DNA of 64,000 bases from Capra hircus. Lineage: Eukaryota; Chordata; Mammalia; Artiodactyla; Bovidae. This document shows, in pieces, positions 1 to 13,009 of this stretch. The notes under the pieces are model-generated. The model did no database searches, had not been told where the DNA came from, and saw nothing but the letters and a program-made list of their open reading frames with translations. Every line of letters starts with the position of its first letter. Position 1 is the stretch's first letter. The translations under genes were made by a program, and so were the position numbers. The stretch is from NCBI RefSeq assembly GCF_001704415.2, contig NC_030814.1, positions 76,129,121-76,193,120 of the forward strand, given 5' to 3'.

Positions 1-344
1 CTGCAACAGCTCCCAGAAAATGGGTCTGTGGCTGAGTTGAATCGAGTGTTCAGTGGCAGAATGTTCTGTGATAGGTCAAAGAAAGTGGTTGTTAAAAAAT
101 TACCTAAATCATCTTAGTCCTGTCCTTACCTATGTGAGGCTTGTTCGTGCGCATCCAAATTCAAATGCTGACAATTATTAGAAGTAACAACCAACGTATT
201 ATTGAAAGCAAGAAAATTGAGGTCCATACTATCATATCCACAAATCAGATAACTGGGTTAAACGTGGGTGACGGAGCCCACTTGCTGTGTAGGTTATTAT
301 TTTTTCCATCTTTTGTTACTTTCGTCTGTTAGGTCAAGATAATA
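1..344. other. intergenic DNA, nothing recognised
   Basis: I see no exon, repeat family or RNA gene here. The only open frame is short, with no family resemblance. Confidence 0.5.
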
Positions 345-590
345 TTTTTTAAATTAATTAATTTGTTTTCAGTTTATTTTGATTGAAGGATAATTATGAT
401 ATTGTAAATTTTTTTTGCCATACATCAACATGAATTGGCCACAGGTATACATGTGTCCCCACTATCCTGAACCCCCCTCCCACCTCCTTCCCCACCCTAT
501 CCCTCTGGATTGTCCCCGAGCACCGGCTTTGGGTGCCCTGCTTCACTCATTGAACTTGCACTCATCTATTTTACATATGGTAATATAGAA
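345..590 (-). repeat. L1 3' UTR fragment (antisense)
   Basis: A T-rich start is followed by the antisense bovine L1 3' UTR signature (GCCATACATCAACATGAAT, then a C-rich block around 469-500). The same text recurs in the much longer L1 at about 55.4 kb, which supports the assignment. It is a short 5'-truncated remnant. Confidence 0.8.
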
Positions 591-2530
591 AATAATTGTA
601 ATACTTAAATAACCAATGTAAAGCACTTGGGTAAAGAAGAGTGTTTAGCACCCTTGGGCTTGGTTCTTGTTAGCTGCCATTGTCGTCATCATCACCATTT
701 CCTGGGGAATGTGGACAAGGATGTGAAAGTGATGGGAGTGGTTTGGAGTGTGACCCGAGGCTGGGTTGCTGGGCTAAGATACCTCTGTAGTTAGTAACTG
801 CCTTGTCTAAGAAGGCAGTTACTGCTAGTTGCCGAATCTTATATTTGAACAAGCTTTATCATCCAGGCTGTTTAATGAAGAAGGACTCCAATGCACACAA
901 TTTATTTAGGAGACTTGGTTAATCCTTGGGGCATTTAAAATGAACAATTTATATTTGAGAAAGATTCCTATTCGGAGATAAATATTAATACTCATTTTGA
1001 AAATATTCACTAGCTATTGTGTTGCACCTTTCTCTTTACTTTTGAAATATAATAACATATTCAACCAAGCCTACCAGGGCTGTGCTAACAGTTCCATCCA
1101 ACCAGAACCACATTCCGTCTTACCAGTCTGCCACTCCCTTCAACAACGACCCCTCTCATTCCTGGTGCTCTGCTGAGGCTGTATTCCCAGAGGCTCTCAG
1201 CTCTAAGAAAGGTGATTGGTTGGTTCCTTCTGCATCGTCCTTGTCCCTGGCTGTAGATTTGACTTAAATCTCATGTACCCTATATGTAAACCATATGGAC
1301 ACCATCTGAGAAGAATCTTTCTTCTCTGTTAGCTTTTCAGCGCTAAGCTGAAACCTTCTGAGCCTGCTTTCCTCTGGTCCCTTCAGTCTCTGTTACGGCT
1401 CGTTTGTTCTAAATCCTGGAATTTCCAAGGTCATGACAAAGTGAGTGTGGGGGTGGTTGACACTTGTTACAGTGCTCTGGATTCACAGGTATTGACTCTG
1501 GCAAAACTTCACTGTTGAGTGAGAGATGCTTTATGTTAACTGTTTAAATCTATACTTCGCCAGAACATGGGATCTCTGCCCATATGTTGGCAATGATTAT
1601 CTGGCCAGGATTTCAGGAATTGTTCTGACTTCTAACGTTATGTCTTGCTGTCATTCACTGGCCCAGAGTTGTGTTAAGAATACATGTAGTCAAGTCCCTG
1701 GGCTCATAGGGTATTAGGACCTATCGCCATTTAGGTTGTGATCATTTACATTCTGCCGCTCAGCCTCCATTCTCTTTCTGTTGTTAATGAATCTGTTAAT
1801 GACCTCTGTAGTTCAGGAGTACCACCTGCCCCCAACTCTCTTTCCAGACACTGACGGCACCTCTGACGACAGCTGGGCACATGACCTGGGTCTGGCCAAT
1901 CAGAACATGTCCTCCCTTTTGCATCAATGATTGATTCAAGGTTGATTATATAATACACCTTTGCAATGAGGCTCAACTGTAAATCAGCCTAGCACCTTTG
2001 CTTGAGACACAGGCCAAGAATCATCCTTTCTCCTCACTGGACTTGAAACTGTGAGGCTATGAGTCTGGAGCTTCTGGCAACCAGTGTGCCTCCCTCAGAA
2101 GCAGACAGAGGGAGATGAAGTGAGCTCTGATGCTCTCATCTGAGGCAGTACTTCCAGTCACACCTGCAGTCGCCTTTTCCTGGACTTATTCAGTTTCAAG
2201 AGCTGATATATTTACTCTTTTTTTTGGCTTAAGCCAGTTTGAGCCATTTCTTTTCTATAACTGAAAGAGTTCTGATTAATGCTAGATGATTGCTAGGTTG
2301 GTTTTATATTCCATGTGGGAAATTCTTGCTCTTTTAGAGAAGGGAGAGGGAGCCTAAGAAACTTTAGTGCCGGAAATTTTGCCTAGAAACAAACCAGTGG
2401 GCACTGGGCCTGGTCAAGGGAGGCAGACCAGCTAGAATTCAGAATTACAGTCTGTCCTAAACTATCACAAGGATATACTAATTCAAATTAAAATATATTA
2501 TTTTAAGCATTTGTGATCATTTACAGTATT
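591..2530. other. intergenic DNA, no gene; possible old repeat at 1740-2290
   Basis: No exon-like frame is supported. The stretch around 1740-2290 reads like an old LTR or DNA-transposon remnant, with a T-run and a final block resembling a repeat terminus. I cannot name its family. The rest is unassigned. Confidence 0.4.
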
Positions 2531-2723
2531 TTGGAGGCTGGTGGCTCAGTGGTAAGGAATCTTCCTGCCAATGCAGGAGATGTAGGTGTGATCCCTGGGT
2601 GGGAAAGATCTCCTAGAGAAGGAAACGGCAACCTGCTCCAGTATTCTTCCCTGGAAAATCCCATGGACAGAGGAGCCGGGCAGGCTACAGTCAATGGGGT
2701 CACAAAGAGTCGGACACAACAGT
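2531..2723 (+). repeat. Bov-tA SINE
   Basis: A tRNA-derived head (GGTGGCTCAGTGGTAAGGAA and a B-box-like segment near 2588) is followed by the Bov-A body, ending in AAAGAGTCGGACACAAC. It joins directly to MIR-like sequence on the right, so it probably inserted in or beside an older MIR. Confidence 0.85.
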
Positions 2724-2850
2724 TTCCTCATCTGTATAATGGGCATATCCAGAGTGCCTATCTCAAATAATCATTAAGGCACATCGAACAGAATGTCTAA
2801 TACCTCCTCCATAAATATAAGCTATCACTATTAATAATGCTCTGAACTTT
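2724..2850 (+). repeat. MIR fragment
   Basis: The core-like text TTTCCTCATCTGTATAATGGG, then a diverged tail ending near a TAATA motif, matches the conserved MIR core. The 5' half is missing, apparently displaced by the adjacent Bov-tA. Confidence 0.55.
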
Positions 2851-3254
2851 TTCTCTTGGGATTGTGTGATGCATCATCTTATGTCTCTGAACCAGAACTA
2901 AGAGTCAAAATAATGCAAACTAGAAGTACAAGCTCTCCAGAAAGAAGACACTAGGGTTTTTAAACATTCCTTAGGCTAACTAAGATTTGGTTGCTAGCTC
3001 TTCCAAGTTGGTAAGTAAAGGGAAATCTAAGCACTGGTTGTTTTCTTCTGTTTAGTGACAAAGTTGTCTAATGATTGTTCCTCTTGCTCGGTTTAAGGCT
3101 GCTCTAAGTTGTCCACGACAGTCCTTCTTCCTGATGGAATTCAGCGTTCAGACCCAGCTTTACCTCCTGGGCACTTAAAAACACCATGAAAAACAAAAAC
3201 CACAGCACAAATCAAAACCCTCATCACATTCAATTTCTCTACTTAGTACTAAGG
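2851..3254. other. intergenic DNA, nothing recognised
   Basis: No gene, RNA or repeat family identified by eye. Confidence 0.4.
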
Positions 3255-3425
3255 GTAGCAACTCTTGTCTCCATTTTATAGGTGAGAAAATGACGTCTCA
3301 GAAAGGAGGGACTGTTGGGCACACAGCTGGTACATGGTGTAGCTGGGATGGTGGCTGCCCTCTTAGCCACCGCATGTGCCGCCCCTTGCCTACGAACTCT
3401 CCAGTCTAGCAGGGTGAAGTCCTCA
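3255..3425 (-). repeat. MIR fragment (antisense)
   Basis: The antisense MIR core CCATTTTATAGGTGAGAAAATG is present, followed by a diverged ACACAGCTGGTACATGG block. Diverged but recognisable. Confidence 0.6.
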
Positions 3426-4023
3426 GCCTCTGGCTCCTGAGCCCACATTTGTTCAGTACAGGTCTGAGAGCATCAGCAGGCCTAGTGCCTAACAGTTAGT
3501 ACCCCCATGGCCACCTGAAAGGCTGATAGTGGGATTTTCCAGTGGCAAACTACAGACTGTGGGGGCAGAGCTGGATCACTCTAAGGAAAAAAGACATCTT
3601 TCCTGGGAAGAATTGTTATATTCTCATTACATCTGCCTGCTGTTCTGAAAATTTGGAGAAGATGTCTCACTGTGGAAGGGCAATCACTCTTTCCTAGTGA
3701 ACCACTCAATAATTGATTTGATTATACATGGTTAATATAGAAATCAGATGTAGGTAACATGTACCTACTCTTTTTCTTTAATGCCGAAAAGGGGGAAATA
3801 GAGATGTTTTATTTGAAACAAATGGTTTATTTTACATGAATTTTTGTATAGATGACATGCCTTGTTCTATGATGAATTTATTTATAAGATGAATTTAAAA
3901 CAGTGGTAATGAACACTTTCCATCACCTTTACCATCTTTGAAGTGTCCCCTATCACAGTGATGGCTGTTATCTGAGGTCTGTTGTTACTGTTAGATGTTA
4001 TTATTGGCTTGCCTTGTCTCCCT

Positions 4024-4078
4024 GTGATGTGTGTGTGTGCGTGTGTGTGTGTGTGTGTGCGCGTGTGTGTATGTGTAT
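4024..4078 (+). repeat. (TG)n microsatellite
   Basis: About 50 bases of TG repeat broken by CG and TA steps, followed by a G-rich stretch to about 4092. Probably length-variable between individuals. Confidence 0.95.
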
Positions 4079-4649
4079 GGCGGGGGTGGGGGTGTCACTC
4101 GGTGACAATAGAAATTAACAAAAGGCATGAGCAGAGACTGAAACAGCATTGACCAAATGAACGCTAGTGATCCTCATCAGACAGCAATGACCAGGTGTGT
4201 GTTCTCGAATAGTCAGGACCACCGCACTGCACAACACCAAAGGTTCCATTTGCACTGGATTCAGACATCCAAGGTTCCTTAGAAGCCAAAGGGGGACTGC
4301 GCTAAGATATGATGGAGAGGGAAGGGCTGAAATGCGGTGGAGGTGCGCGTGTGCGGCTTTTTGGCTGCTCAGAGTTCATTCACTCTATTTCTAACAGCTT
4401 CTCACTTTAACTGGGAATCTACTCTCCTACTCCTAATGTAGATAGAGCAGTCAAAGCTTCATCTTCCCCTGACTGCAGAGACGGGCCGTGACAAGCCACT
4501 GGGACACACATTCCTTGGTTGAAGCTTCTGAGATAGAGTCTGACAGAGAGACAGAGCCTGAATACAGGCTAGCCTGCTCCTGAGAAATTTCTGAGCTTTT
4601 GGAGCCCAACTGTAAAACTGTTTTGATTTGAGCAAATCTAAAGCTAGGA

Positions 4650-5603
4650 GCTGGACATGGAACAACAGACTGGTTCCAAATAGGAAAAGGAGTACGTCAA
4701 GGCTATATATTGTCACCCTGCTTATTTAACTTCTATGCAGAGTATATCATGAGAAACGCTGGACTGGAAGAAACACAAGCTGGAATCAAGATTGCTGGGA
4801 GAAATATCAATAACCTCAGATATGCAGATGACACCACCCTTATGGCAGAAAGTGAAGAGGAACTAAAAAGCCTCTTGGTGAAAGTGAAAGAGGAGAGTGA
4901 AAAAGTTGGCTTAAAGCTCAACCTTCAGAAAACAAAGATCATGGCATCCGGTCCCATCACTTCATGGGAAATAGATGGGGAAACAGTGGAAACAGTGTCA
5001 GACTTTATTTTTTGGGGCTCCAAAATCACTGCAGATGGTGACTGCAGCCAAGAAATTAAAAGACACTTACTCCTTGGAAGGAAAGTTATGACCAACCTAG
5101 ATAGCATACTGAAAAGCAGAGACTACTTTGCCAACAAAGGTCCGTCTAGTCAAGGCTATGGTTTTTCAAGTGGTCATGTGTGGATGTGAGAGTTGGTCTG
5201 TGAAGAAAGCTGAGTGCCGAAGAATTGATGCTTTTGAACTGTGGTGTTGGAGAAGACTCCTGAGAGTCCCTTGGACTGCAAGGAGATCCAACCAATCCAT
5301 TCTGAAGGAGATCAGCCCTGGGTGTTCTTTGGAAGGAATGGTGCTAAAGCTGAAACTCCAATACTTTGGCCACCTCATGCAAAGAGTTGGCCCATTGGAA
5401 AAGACTTTGATGCTGGGAGGGATTGGGGGCAGGAGGAGAAGGGGACGACCAAGGATGAGATGGCTGGATGGCATCATGGACTCAATGGATGTGAGTTTGG
5501 TTGAACTCCGGGAGCTGGTGATGGACAGGGAGGCCTGGTGTGCTGCAATTCATGGGGTTGCAAAGAGTCGGACACGACTGAGGGACTGAACTGAACTGAA
5601 CTG
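4650..5603 (+). mobile_element. 5'-truncated BovB (RTE) LINE
   Basis: This is the 3' end of a BovB non-LTR retrotransposon. It carries part of the reverse transcriptase with the RYADD catalytic motif (about 4818-4832) and the downstream region ending in the BovB tail ACTGAACTGAACTGA. The frame shifts near 5125, so no intact protein is made. The insertion is bounded by a 10-base target-site duplication, AAAGCTAGGA, at 4640-4649 and 5604-5613, which fixes both ends. The 5' endonuclease region is absent, as is usual for truncated LINE copies. Confidence 0.92.
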
Positions 5604-5613
5604 AAAGCTAGGA

Positions 5614-8104
5614 AGAAACATGGATAACAATGGCAGGAATACAAGTTTGTAATGAGATAGAGGCATAGATTTCTCTATAATAAATGAGCATTGTAGAAGA
5701 GGGACCAGTGTTCATAGCAGAAGAGTATTAGGGAGAAGAGTCTGGGGGACTTCATCATGAGAAGTTCTGGATCTGAAATCTGTTGGAAGATAACAAGATT
5801 CAAGATGCGATGTGTCTCCCAAGTTGCAGTCAGCTCCAACAAGCATTTGAGATGGCTATGGCACATGGCTGTGGCTGTTTTCTCACTCCTTTAGCTTAGC
5901 TGAATGTTGTCGGGTCCAAAGATTCCACCAATGCTCTTTCTCCAGCCATCTAGAGTCATCTTCACTCTTTAAGGCATCTTGGTTATGGTTTTCCCATCTT
6001 TTCTCCCAGCACATCATAACTAGATTAAGCTTGGCCTCTGACAGTGTTTTTTTGAAAAAGAAACATTTCTATTTAGTACAACACTTTGAACTCTTTGGAG
6101 AAGTGTTATCATAGATCTGGTAGAAGAGTGAACTTTTGTGACAGTAATTTGATGATTTATTTTCAAAAAATTTTAAACCGCAGTTTGGAAAACTGCTCTC
6201 TTGAATCTGCGTGTATCCATAAACATTAGTCAGTACTCAAGGAATAATATTTCTGTTGCCATACGTTACCTCCCATTGTATTTACTCCTCCCTGTACTTT
6301 TTGCCTCACATTCTGCCTGCAGCATCTGACTAACTCTGCTGAAGGGAAACTATCTTACTCAGCTCTATTCATCATTTTTTTTTCCCCAGGCTGTGCTAAC
6401 AATGAAAAAAAAAAAAAATCCCCAAACACCCCAGATGCTTAACTGAGTATGAATGTGCTGCCACTTATGGAGTTGAGTGTTTTAGAACTTCCCCAGGCGC
6501 AAAGGACTCAGAAACGATTGTGGATTATAACAGAAGATCTCTATTTATGTCATTCCAGGAAAGATGTGTTTTCCTAGGCTCTAAGTCTGACCTTTCTCTG
6601 CTTATTGAGTCCTTACTGTTGGCCTCTGAAAGTTATTCATTGACCACCGTATCACCTAGTTATAGTGATAAGTTAATTCAAGGATTACTTGAATCACAGA
6701 ACATGGCACGTATACTCAGAAACCAGATATTTGGGCTCAGGCAGAAAATTGGAGAGCAGAGGCAGGCACTGAAGGGCGCCTTCACATTAAGATAGGAACC
6801 TGTTTCAATTCCGTGTGACTCCGTATGGGGAGTGCTCCATGGAAAGTCAGCCTAGGATAGCACAGGAGAAGTAAGCTGCTTCCGCTTCTATTTCCCTTGT
6901 CTCTATAGAGGGATCTGAAGGTACTGGCCCTGTCTTTGGCCAGAAGAAAGTCTCTGGATTATTAGACCAGGAAAGAGGGTGAGGGAAATAGAAACAGCCA
7001 AACTTCTGTTTTCTCTAGCGCTGGAGCCTAGCTCTAAAAATACTGAATGAGATGCTTTTGTGGCTCTTTACTCCCTCTTGTGGTGAGGTGGTGCCACTGT
7101 TTTCTAGCTATCCTAGGGATTTTTGTTTCCACCTGAGGCAGAAATCATTCATCATTTAACATGAGAACATACTTAGGTTGGATGTAACTATCCAATAAGG
7201 CAATGAGCAGAGGTTCTGTGCTGCATGTGGGCACATCTCTCAGAGGGTTAAGGGATTCATCTGTTAAAAGTTTCAAGCATGTAGATTCACTGTTCCCACC
7301 GAGAGACGGTTTAACAAATACTTTTTCCACCAACTGTTGGATTAGTTGGGGGATTTTAGGATCTGAGGAACGAAAAAAGCACCATATATCACCCTTCCAT
7401 ACCAACTGAGGTATAAATAGTATAAGATTTCCCTGCAAAAAAAAAATGTAGAATCTGATTTCACATATACATTTCAGTGGTATTTTATTGATTTATATAT
7501 AAAATGTCACAAATATATGTATTTTGCTATGAGTATTGGTAAATATTCTTTATTTAAAATTTTCTACTTTACTGTTTAACATTACATCCAAACTTTTAGC
7601 AAGCAGGTGCCTACTTTGTGAAACCGGATATTCAGTTCATCATCATTTCTGTACAGATTTGTAAGTAGATATATGTGATATAATATATGCAATAATACTG
7701 GAGTCATCTTACTCATTGGATATTTTGTCTTCTATTAATATACTTCATTTTGCAGCATGGGGAGGAGTGGAATAAATGGCACAGTGTAATTGGGAGGCCC
7801 ATTTCTTAGAAACTTGAATGGGAAGGGCAGTTGTACAAAAAAATGTGCCAGAGGAGGATTCTATTTTTCCAGTAAAAATGAGCTGGCAGAAAATTGTAAA
7901 AGCACTGTACGTTGCTTTAGGATCATTCTCAACAGGGCCAAGAGCATTCATTGTGTTGCTCAGTAGTTCTTAGTACTTCGGTAAATTATGCTACAGAAAA
8001 ACAAAAGCAGAGTCTTTGCAGCCACAAATTCTATAAAGGCATGGCTTTAACTGGCGTGGCTGCTTAGGCGTGCTCAAGTTAGCTCTAAACATTTATCTCC
8101 TCTG
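5614..8104. other. intergenic DNA, no gene recognised
   Basis: Unassigned sequence with short T and A runs near 6373 and 6405. The frame at 6520-6795 shows no family resemblance and no splice or promoter context, so I do not call it a gene. Confidence 0.45.
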
Positions 8105-9275
8105 GTGTGGTAGGCAACCTCTAAGATAAAGTCACACCCTTGTATAATCTCTCCCTTTTGAGTGTGGACTGGACTTACTGATTTGCTTCCAATAAACTGA
8201 ATGCCACAGAAGTAATGGGTTGTTATTTCTAAGATTAGATGACAAAAAGACTAGGCTTGCCAAGGCTTGGTAGCAACCAAGATGTCCTTTGATAGATGAA
8301 AAGGTAAATAAACCGTGGTACCTCCAGATAATGGAATATTATTTAGAGCTAAAAAGAAGTGAGCTATCAAGTAATGAAAAGACATGGAGGAAACTTAAAT
8401 GCATATTTCTTAATGATAGGAACCAATAAAAGTTACCTGCTGTCTATGATATCCTGGAAAAGGAAAAAAACAATGGAGACAGTAAATGATCTGTGGTTTC
8501 CATGGGTTAAGGAGAGGGAGGGATGAACAGGGAGAGCCCAGAGGATTTTTAAGGCAGTGAAACTGTTCTGTGCAGTTCAGTAATGGAGGATACCTGTCAG
8601 TATACATTTGTCAAAACCAATAAAATGTATATCACCAAGACTGAACCCTAATGTAAAATATGGACTTTGGGTGATAAGGGTGTGTTAATGTAGGCTCATC
8701 AGTTGTAAGAAATATACCACTCTGGTGGGAGATGTCAATGGTGTGGGCGGTTGTACATGTATAGGGGAAGAGGGTGTATAAGAAACTCTGTACTTTGTGC
8801 TTAATTTTGCTGTGAACCCAAAACTGTTCTAAAAGATAAAGTCTGGTGTGTTTTTTGGTTTGTTTGTTTTTTTAAAGAAACACCATGACTTCAGTTTAGA
8901 TGCCTTTATTTGCTCACTCTGAGGGAGGCCAGCTGCTGAGCTGGGAGTAGCTTTATGGAGAGAGGCCCACATGGCAAGGAACTGATATCTCCAGCCAATA
9001 ACCAGTAATGACCAGAGGTCTGCCAGTGGCCACAGCAGTGGGCTCAGAGTGGGTCCTCCCCAAATGGGCCTTGAGCTGACTGCCGCCAATCGAGACCTTG
9101 ATCACAGCCTTGCGTAGGACGTTTTGAGAGGCTCTGAGTTGGAGGTACCCAATTAAACTATGTCCAGATTTCTGACTCATAGAAACTGAAGTAATCAATA
9201 AGTATTTGTGAATTTTAACTGTTTAGGTTTTGTAGTAATACGTTGGGTAGCAACAGATAACCAATATATTTAAAA
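8105..9275 (+). repeat. MLT1-type ERVL-MaLR LTR, split by an L1
   Basis: The left part (about 8105-8261) carries TTGAGTGTGGACTGGACTTA, typical of MLT1 LTRs. The right part (about 8895-9275) carries TATGGAGAGAGGCCCACATG and the end block with GCAACAGATAACCAATA. The two parts are collinear and separated by an L1 3' end. Confidence 0.7.
8262..8880 (+). repeat. old L1 3' end (sense)
   Basis: The sequence shows the L1M-type 3' UTR, including GATGTCCTTTGATAGATGAA near 8281 and the end block ACTTTGTGCTTAATTTTGCTG near 8793, then a T/A-rich tail. It interrupts the surrounding MLT1 LTR and is therefore younger than it. Confidence 0.65.
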
Positions 9276-10135
9276 GGAATGAAATCAGAGTATATTGTCT
9301 GATAGTAAGACATTCAGCTCAAAATCATCGACAAGAAGATTACTAGGAAATTCCCTTATATTTGGTATTGAAAAATATACCTGTAAAGAACTCATGCATC
9401 AAGAAAGAAAAGATCATAGAAACTAAAAAGCATGTTAATCTGGGAAATCTCAAAGTTTTCTAGGAGTGAAAAAGAGAGGTTTTTAGAAGGAAAAGAGAAG
9501 ATTGTGGATTATAATGAGTCATGAAGTAGTCTAAGCAAGACAGAGAAGACGACAGAAAGAAGCTCTGCGTGTCAAGAGAGAGATATAAGTGATGTGTTAG
9601 AGGTCACATGACAGGAAAGGATTCTGCAATGTGAGTACTTGAGCCCAAAGGTAGAACGTTTGCGTGTAAATTGCAGAACTGGTGGCTAATAACTTCTAAC
9701 GAGTATTTTCAGGGTATGACAATGGAAGGCAAGCGCCAAAGCTGACTGGACAAAAACGTCACTGGAAGTGAAGGCATTAAGCAGCTAGGCAGGGGGTGCT
9801 GGAGTCTCCAAGCAGAATGAAAGGAGATGAAGTGAAGAGTCACACATCGAAACATAAGCCATGCGATGAACGAGAGGTTGTGAACAGGGAGGAGGAAGAT
9901 TGAAACAGTAAGATGCGACAGTGTATAGTAAGTCCCAATTGGCTCAGCTGTCATGGGAGTAGGTGCTGGAGATAAGCCAGGTTTCTTCTAAAAAACATTT
10001 CATCAGGTCATTCTACAAAGAAAGATGAAAATTGGCAGTAGCTCACTGTATACTAAAAATGGTTTTCATAGTTTAGACAATGCATAGAATTATCCATTGC
10101 TTCCTACTGGAAGAAGCCAGCCAAGTTCTTACTCT
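9276..10135. other. intergenic DNA, nothing recognised
   Basis: AG-rich unique-looking sequence. No gene, RNA or repeat family identified. Confidence 0.4.
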
Positions 10136-10700
10136 TTTTCTATTTTTTAAAATGAAGTATGCTGAAGCTGAAGCTCCAGTATTTTGGCCATCTGATGAGA
10201 ATAGCTGACTTGTTGGAAAAGTCCCTGATGCTGGGAAAGACTGAGGGCAGAAGGAGAAGAGGGCATCAGAGGATGACATGGCTGAATGGCATCACCTATG
10301 CAAAGGTCATGAAATTGGGCAAACTTTGGGAAATGGTGAGGGACAGAGAGGCCTGGTGTGCTGCAGTCCATGGGGTTGCAAACAGTTGAACACAACTAGG
10401 CGACTGAACAACAACAATACAACAGTAGTTAATTTACAATCTTGTGTTAGTTTCAGGCACATAGCAAAGTGATTCAGTTACTCATTATCTTTCCTGTTTC
10501 AGATTCTGTTCCATTATATGTTATTACAGGATATTGTATATTGTTCCCTGTGCTATACAGTAAGTCCTTATTGTTTATTTTACGTATAGTAGTATGTATC
10601 TGTTAATCTCAAATCCTAATTTATGTGCTTCTCATCCCCTTTGGTAACCATGTTTGTCTTCTATGTCTGTGAGTCTATTTCCATTTTGTAAATAAGTTCA
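10136..10700 (-). repeat. L1 3' end (antisense), interrupted by BovB
   Basis: A T-rich L1 end (10136-10157) is separated from its continuation (about 10425-10700, with GTTAGTTTCAGGCACATAGC and GTTCCCTGTGCTATACAG) by a BovB fragment. The same L1 text recurs at 13.4 kb and, in sense orientation, at 16.8 kb. Confidence 0.75.
10158..10415 (+). mobile_element. BovB 3' end fragment
   Basis: About 255 bases of the BovB 3' end, from the CTCCAGTATTTTGGCCA block to the tail GGCGACTGAACAACAAC. It lies inside an antisense L1 3' end, so it is the later insertion. Confidence 0.8.
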
Positions 10701-11224
10701 CTTATGGAGTTCTTACTTCCTATTTGGGTTTTCTTAGCCTCACAATCAGCTTTACTTATCTTGCCTCTTCTCAGTCTTACCAACTTCTCCCTAAGACATT
10801 CTGCTTGCTACATAATACACATGATAGCCTGTGGTTTCGCTAAGGGAGATACACACACTGTAATTCAGTTTGTGTCTGAAGTAGAGTTCACAAGTTCCAC
10901 AAATACGTGTTTAATTCAGAGTGATGAAACTGCCTGTAACTGAGTAGGTTTTAAGCTACACAACACATATGGGATTTTATGGAGCTCAAATTATTTTTAA
11001 AAGTTATTCATTTGTGTAATAACAAAAGTAGCTTTTCAGGTAAAAGATAGGTGAAGCCAGATCATTGTCATGATGACCCTTGATCATTGCCATGGTCTCA
11101 AACCACGCCCAGAATTAATCACTTAATCAGGCGGTATGATCTCAAGGGCTTTTTTTTCCCCCACACATTTACATTCTTTTAAATGTACAGTGGGGACTGT
11201 GTAGTTTTGCACAGTGGATCATTT
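10701..11224. other. intergenic DNA, nothing recognised
   Basis: No supported feature. Confidence 0.35.
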
Positions 11225-11540
11225 TACTCCCCTGCTTCTGAAGCGCTCCCGATTCTAACTAGAATAAAATCCATACTCCCCACTGTGGCCTCCAAGACTC
11301 CACACAAACAGGTCTCTGCCTCCCTCTGTGACCTCCTCTAGTGCCGGGAGGTATGAGGGTGCTCTTTGCACAGGGCCTTTGCATGAGCCATTCATGCTGC
11401 TTGGAGAGCTCTGTTCCAATCCTTGCTTGACTGTTTCTTCTCAGTTTTCAAATCTCAGCTCTAAATTCAGCTCCTGGTAAGCCTTTCCTAGATGCTCTCT
11501 CTAAATCAGTACCTCCCTCTTTTGATTCTGTTACCTTGTT
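11225..11540 (-). repeat. L2 LINE fragment (antisense)
   Basis: Antisense L2 3' region: AGAATAAAATCCATACTCC, a CCTCCAAGACTCC block, then TTTCAAATCTCAGCTCTAAA and GTAAGCCTTTCCTAGATG. Strongly diverged, as expected for this old family. Confidence 0.65.
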
Positions 11541-11574
11541 TCATTCCGGAAACAGAGTTCTACCTCTGGGCTTC

Positions 11575-11745
11575 CAATCGTCTCTTCACTACATGCTTGC
11601 TAAATTACTTCACCTTTTTGTGCTTTATGTTTCTCATCTTAAAAATGAGGATAATTATGTACCTACTTTTTAGGTTGTTATGAGTTAATATTTGTAAAAC
11701 ACTAACAGTGCTTCGAATGTATTGAGCTCTGTTTAATAAATTGAT
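11575..11745 (+). repeat. MIR fragment
   Basis: MIR core in sense orientation, with TAAAAATGAGGATAATTATG (11640-11659) followed by a GTTGTTATGAGTTAATA block. Confidence 0.7.
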
Positions 11746-11794
11746 AGCAGTTTTTCTTTAGCACTTGCTATGATAGGAAATTACTTACGTGTTG

Positions 11795-11920
11795 TTTATC
11801 CTCTTTCTTCTCTAGAACATAAGATCTACTAAGTGCAGGGAACCTGTCCGTTCTGTTCTTAGGCCAAGAACAGTGCCTGACTCATGCACCCTTAATAAGA
11901 CTGAATGCATGAATGTTCAG
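11795..11920 (-). repeat. L2 3' end fragment (antisense)
   Basis: Text such as CTAGAACATAAGATCTACT and AACAGTGCCTGACTCATGC resembles the L2 3' end read antisense. Probably the same ancient insertion as 11225-11540. Confidence 0.5.
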
Positions 11921-12597
11921 ATCTTACCTCCCGCATAGGGTTCTGAGTGTGTGAGAGATAAGTTTAAAATGGAAATCATGGTCCTGCTTTTATTGAAAAC
12001 TTTTAACTTTTATACACTGACCACTGTAAAGTGTGATCACCATATCTTGCTCTGTTATACTAGAAATGGATGTAACTCCTCTAAACTCCACAGTAGGCTT
12101 AATCCAACTGCAATTCTCTCCTGTGTCTTACTTTTCCAATGAGCGCAACAGAACAAAGACTGCCACCGTGTCCTGCCTGCTGTCCTTTGCACATGGTGGC
12201 GTGTCGCTCCAGGACCTCGCTTTACATGTGTAAGATACCCCATCATTGAACCATTGATGTCTTTGTTGCTGAAAAACAAACAAACAAAAAAAACGAAACA
12301 AATAGCAAAGAGTACAGCCTACAAAAAGTTAGTGTAGCAGCAGCCTCGCCCACATGATGTTTAGGAAAACACTTGCAGCAGTCATCACAAGCAAAACTAA
12401 CATTCCCAGATTCCAACAATTCCAGTCCAAACCTTTATTGCAATTACCAGCCAACTTATTTAAGATTATCTGCAGGGTGGAAGAAAGAGAAGAGCTTCTT
12501 GTCGGAGCTTGTCAGGTTACCAGTCATACTGTCCTGGCTGGCCAGGGTCTGTGAACCTAAACTCTGTTGGGAGAAATCTTCTATAGAGAGGTTGAAA
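11921..12597. other. intergenic DNA, nothing recognised
   Basis: No supported feature apart from a short A-rich tract near 12275-12300. Confidence 0.4.
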
Positions 12598-12742
12598 AGT
12601 GAAAGTTGTTCAATTGTGTCTGACTCTTTGCAACCCCACGGACTGTAGCCCACCAGGCTCCCCTCTCCAAGGGATTCTCCAGGCAAGAATACTGGAGTGG
12701 GTTGCCATGCCCTCCTCCAGCGGATCTTCCCAACCTGGCTAG
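12598..12742 (-). repeat. Bov-tA SINE (antisense, partial)
   Basis: Antisense Bov-A body (GTGTCTGACTCTTTGCAAC to AGAATACTGGAGTGGGTTG). The tRNA-derived head is mostly lost on the right. Confidence 0.85.
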
Positions 12743-13009
12743 TTGTGCTTTCATGTGCTTCTCTAGCAGAAACCCAAGTTTTCTCCCATTGTGCTGCAGA
12801 GACCATGCTTCACAGGTATAGGAAGGCCACATGGACATAAACTTTCCTACTCTGAAAGATGCATTAAAAAAAAAAAAAGATTTCTTTCCTGTAGGTATTC
12901 TCTCTTTTTTTCCCTTGAAATTATTTTCTTGCTGCATTAGGTCCACATTGGATCATCTACCCAAAAGTAGGAAACAAGGTAAAAGAAAAAAAAATTTGCA
13001 AAAAATCCA

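Noticed and set aside
4710..5589. Reverse-transcriptase-like protein frames
   Set aside because: Part of a BovB LINE with TSDs, not a host gene. Similar frames at 20, 30.6, 41, 47 and 51 kb are also BovB.
6520..6795. 91-residue open frame
   Set aside because: No homology that I recognise and no promoter, splice or conservation context. The length is expected by chance.
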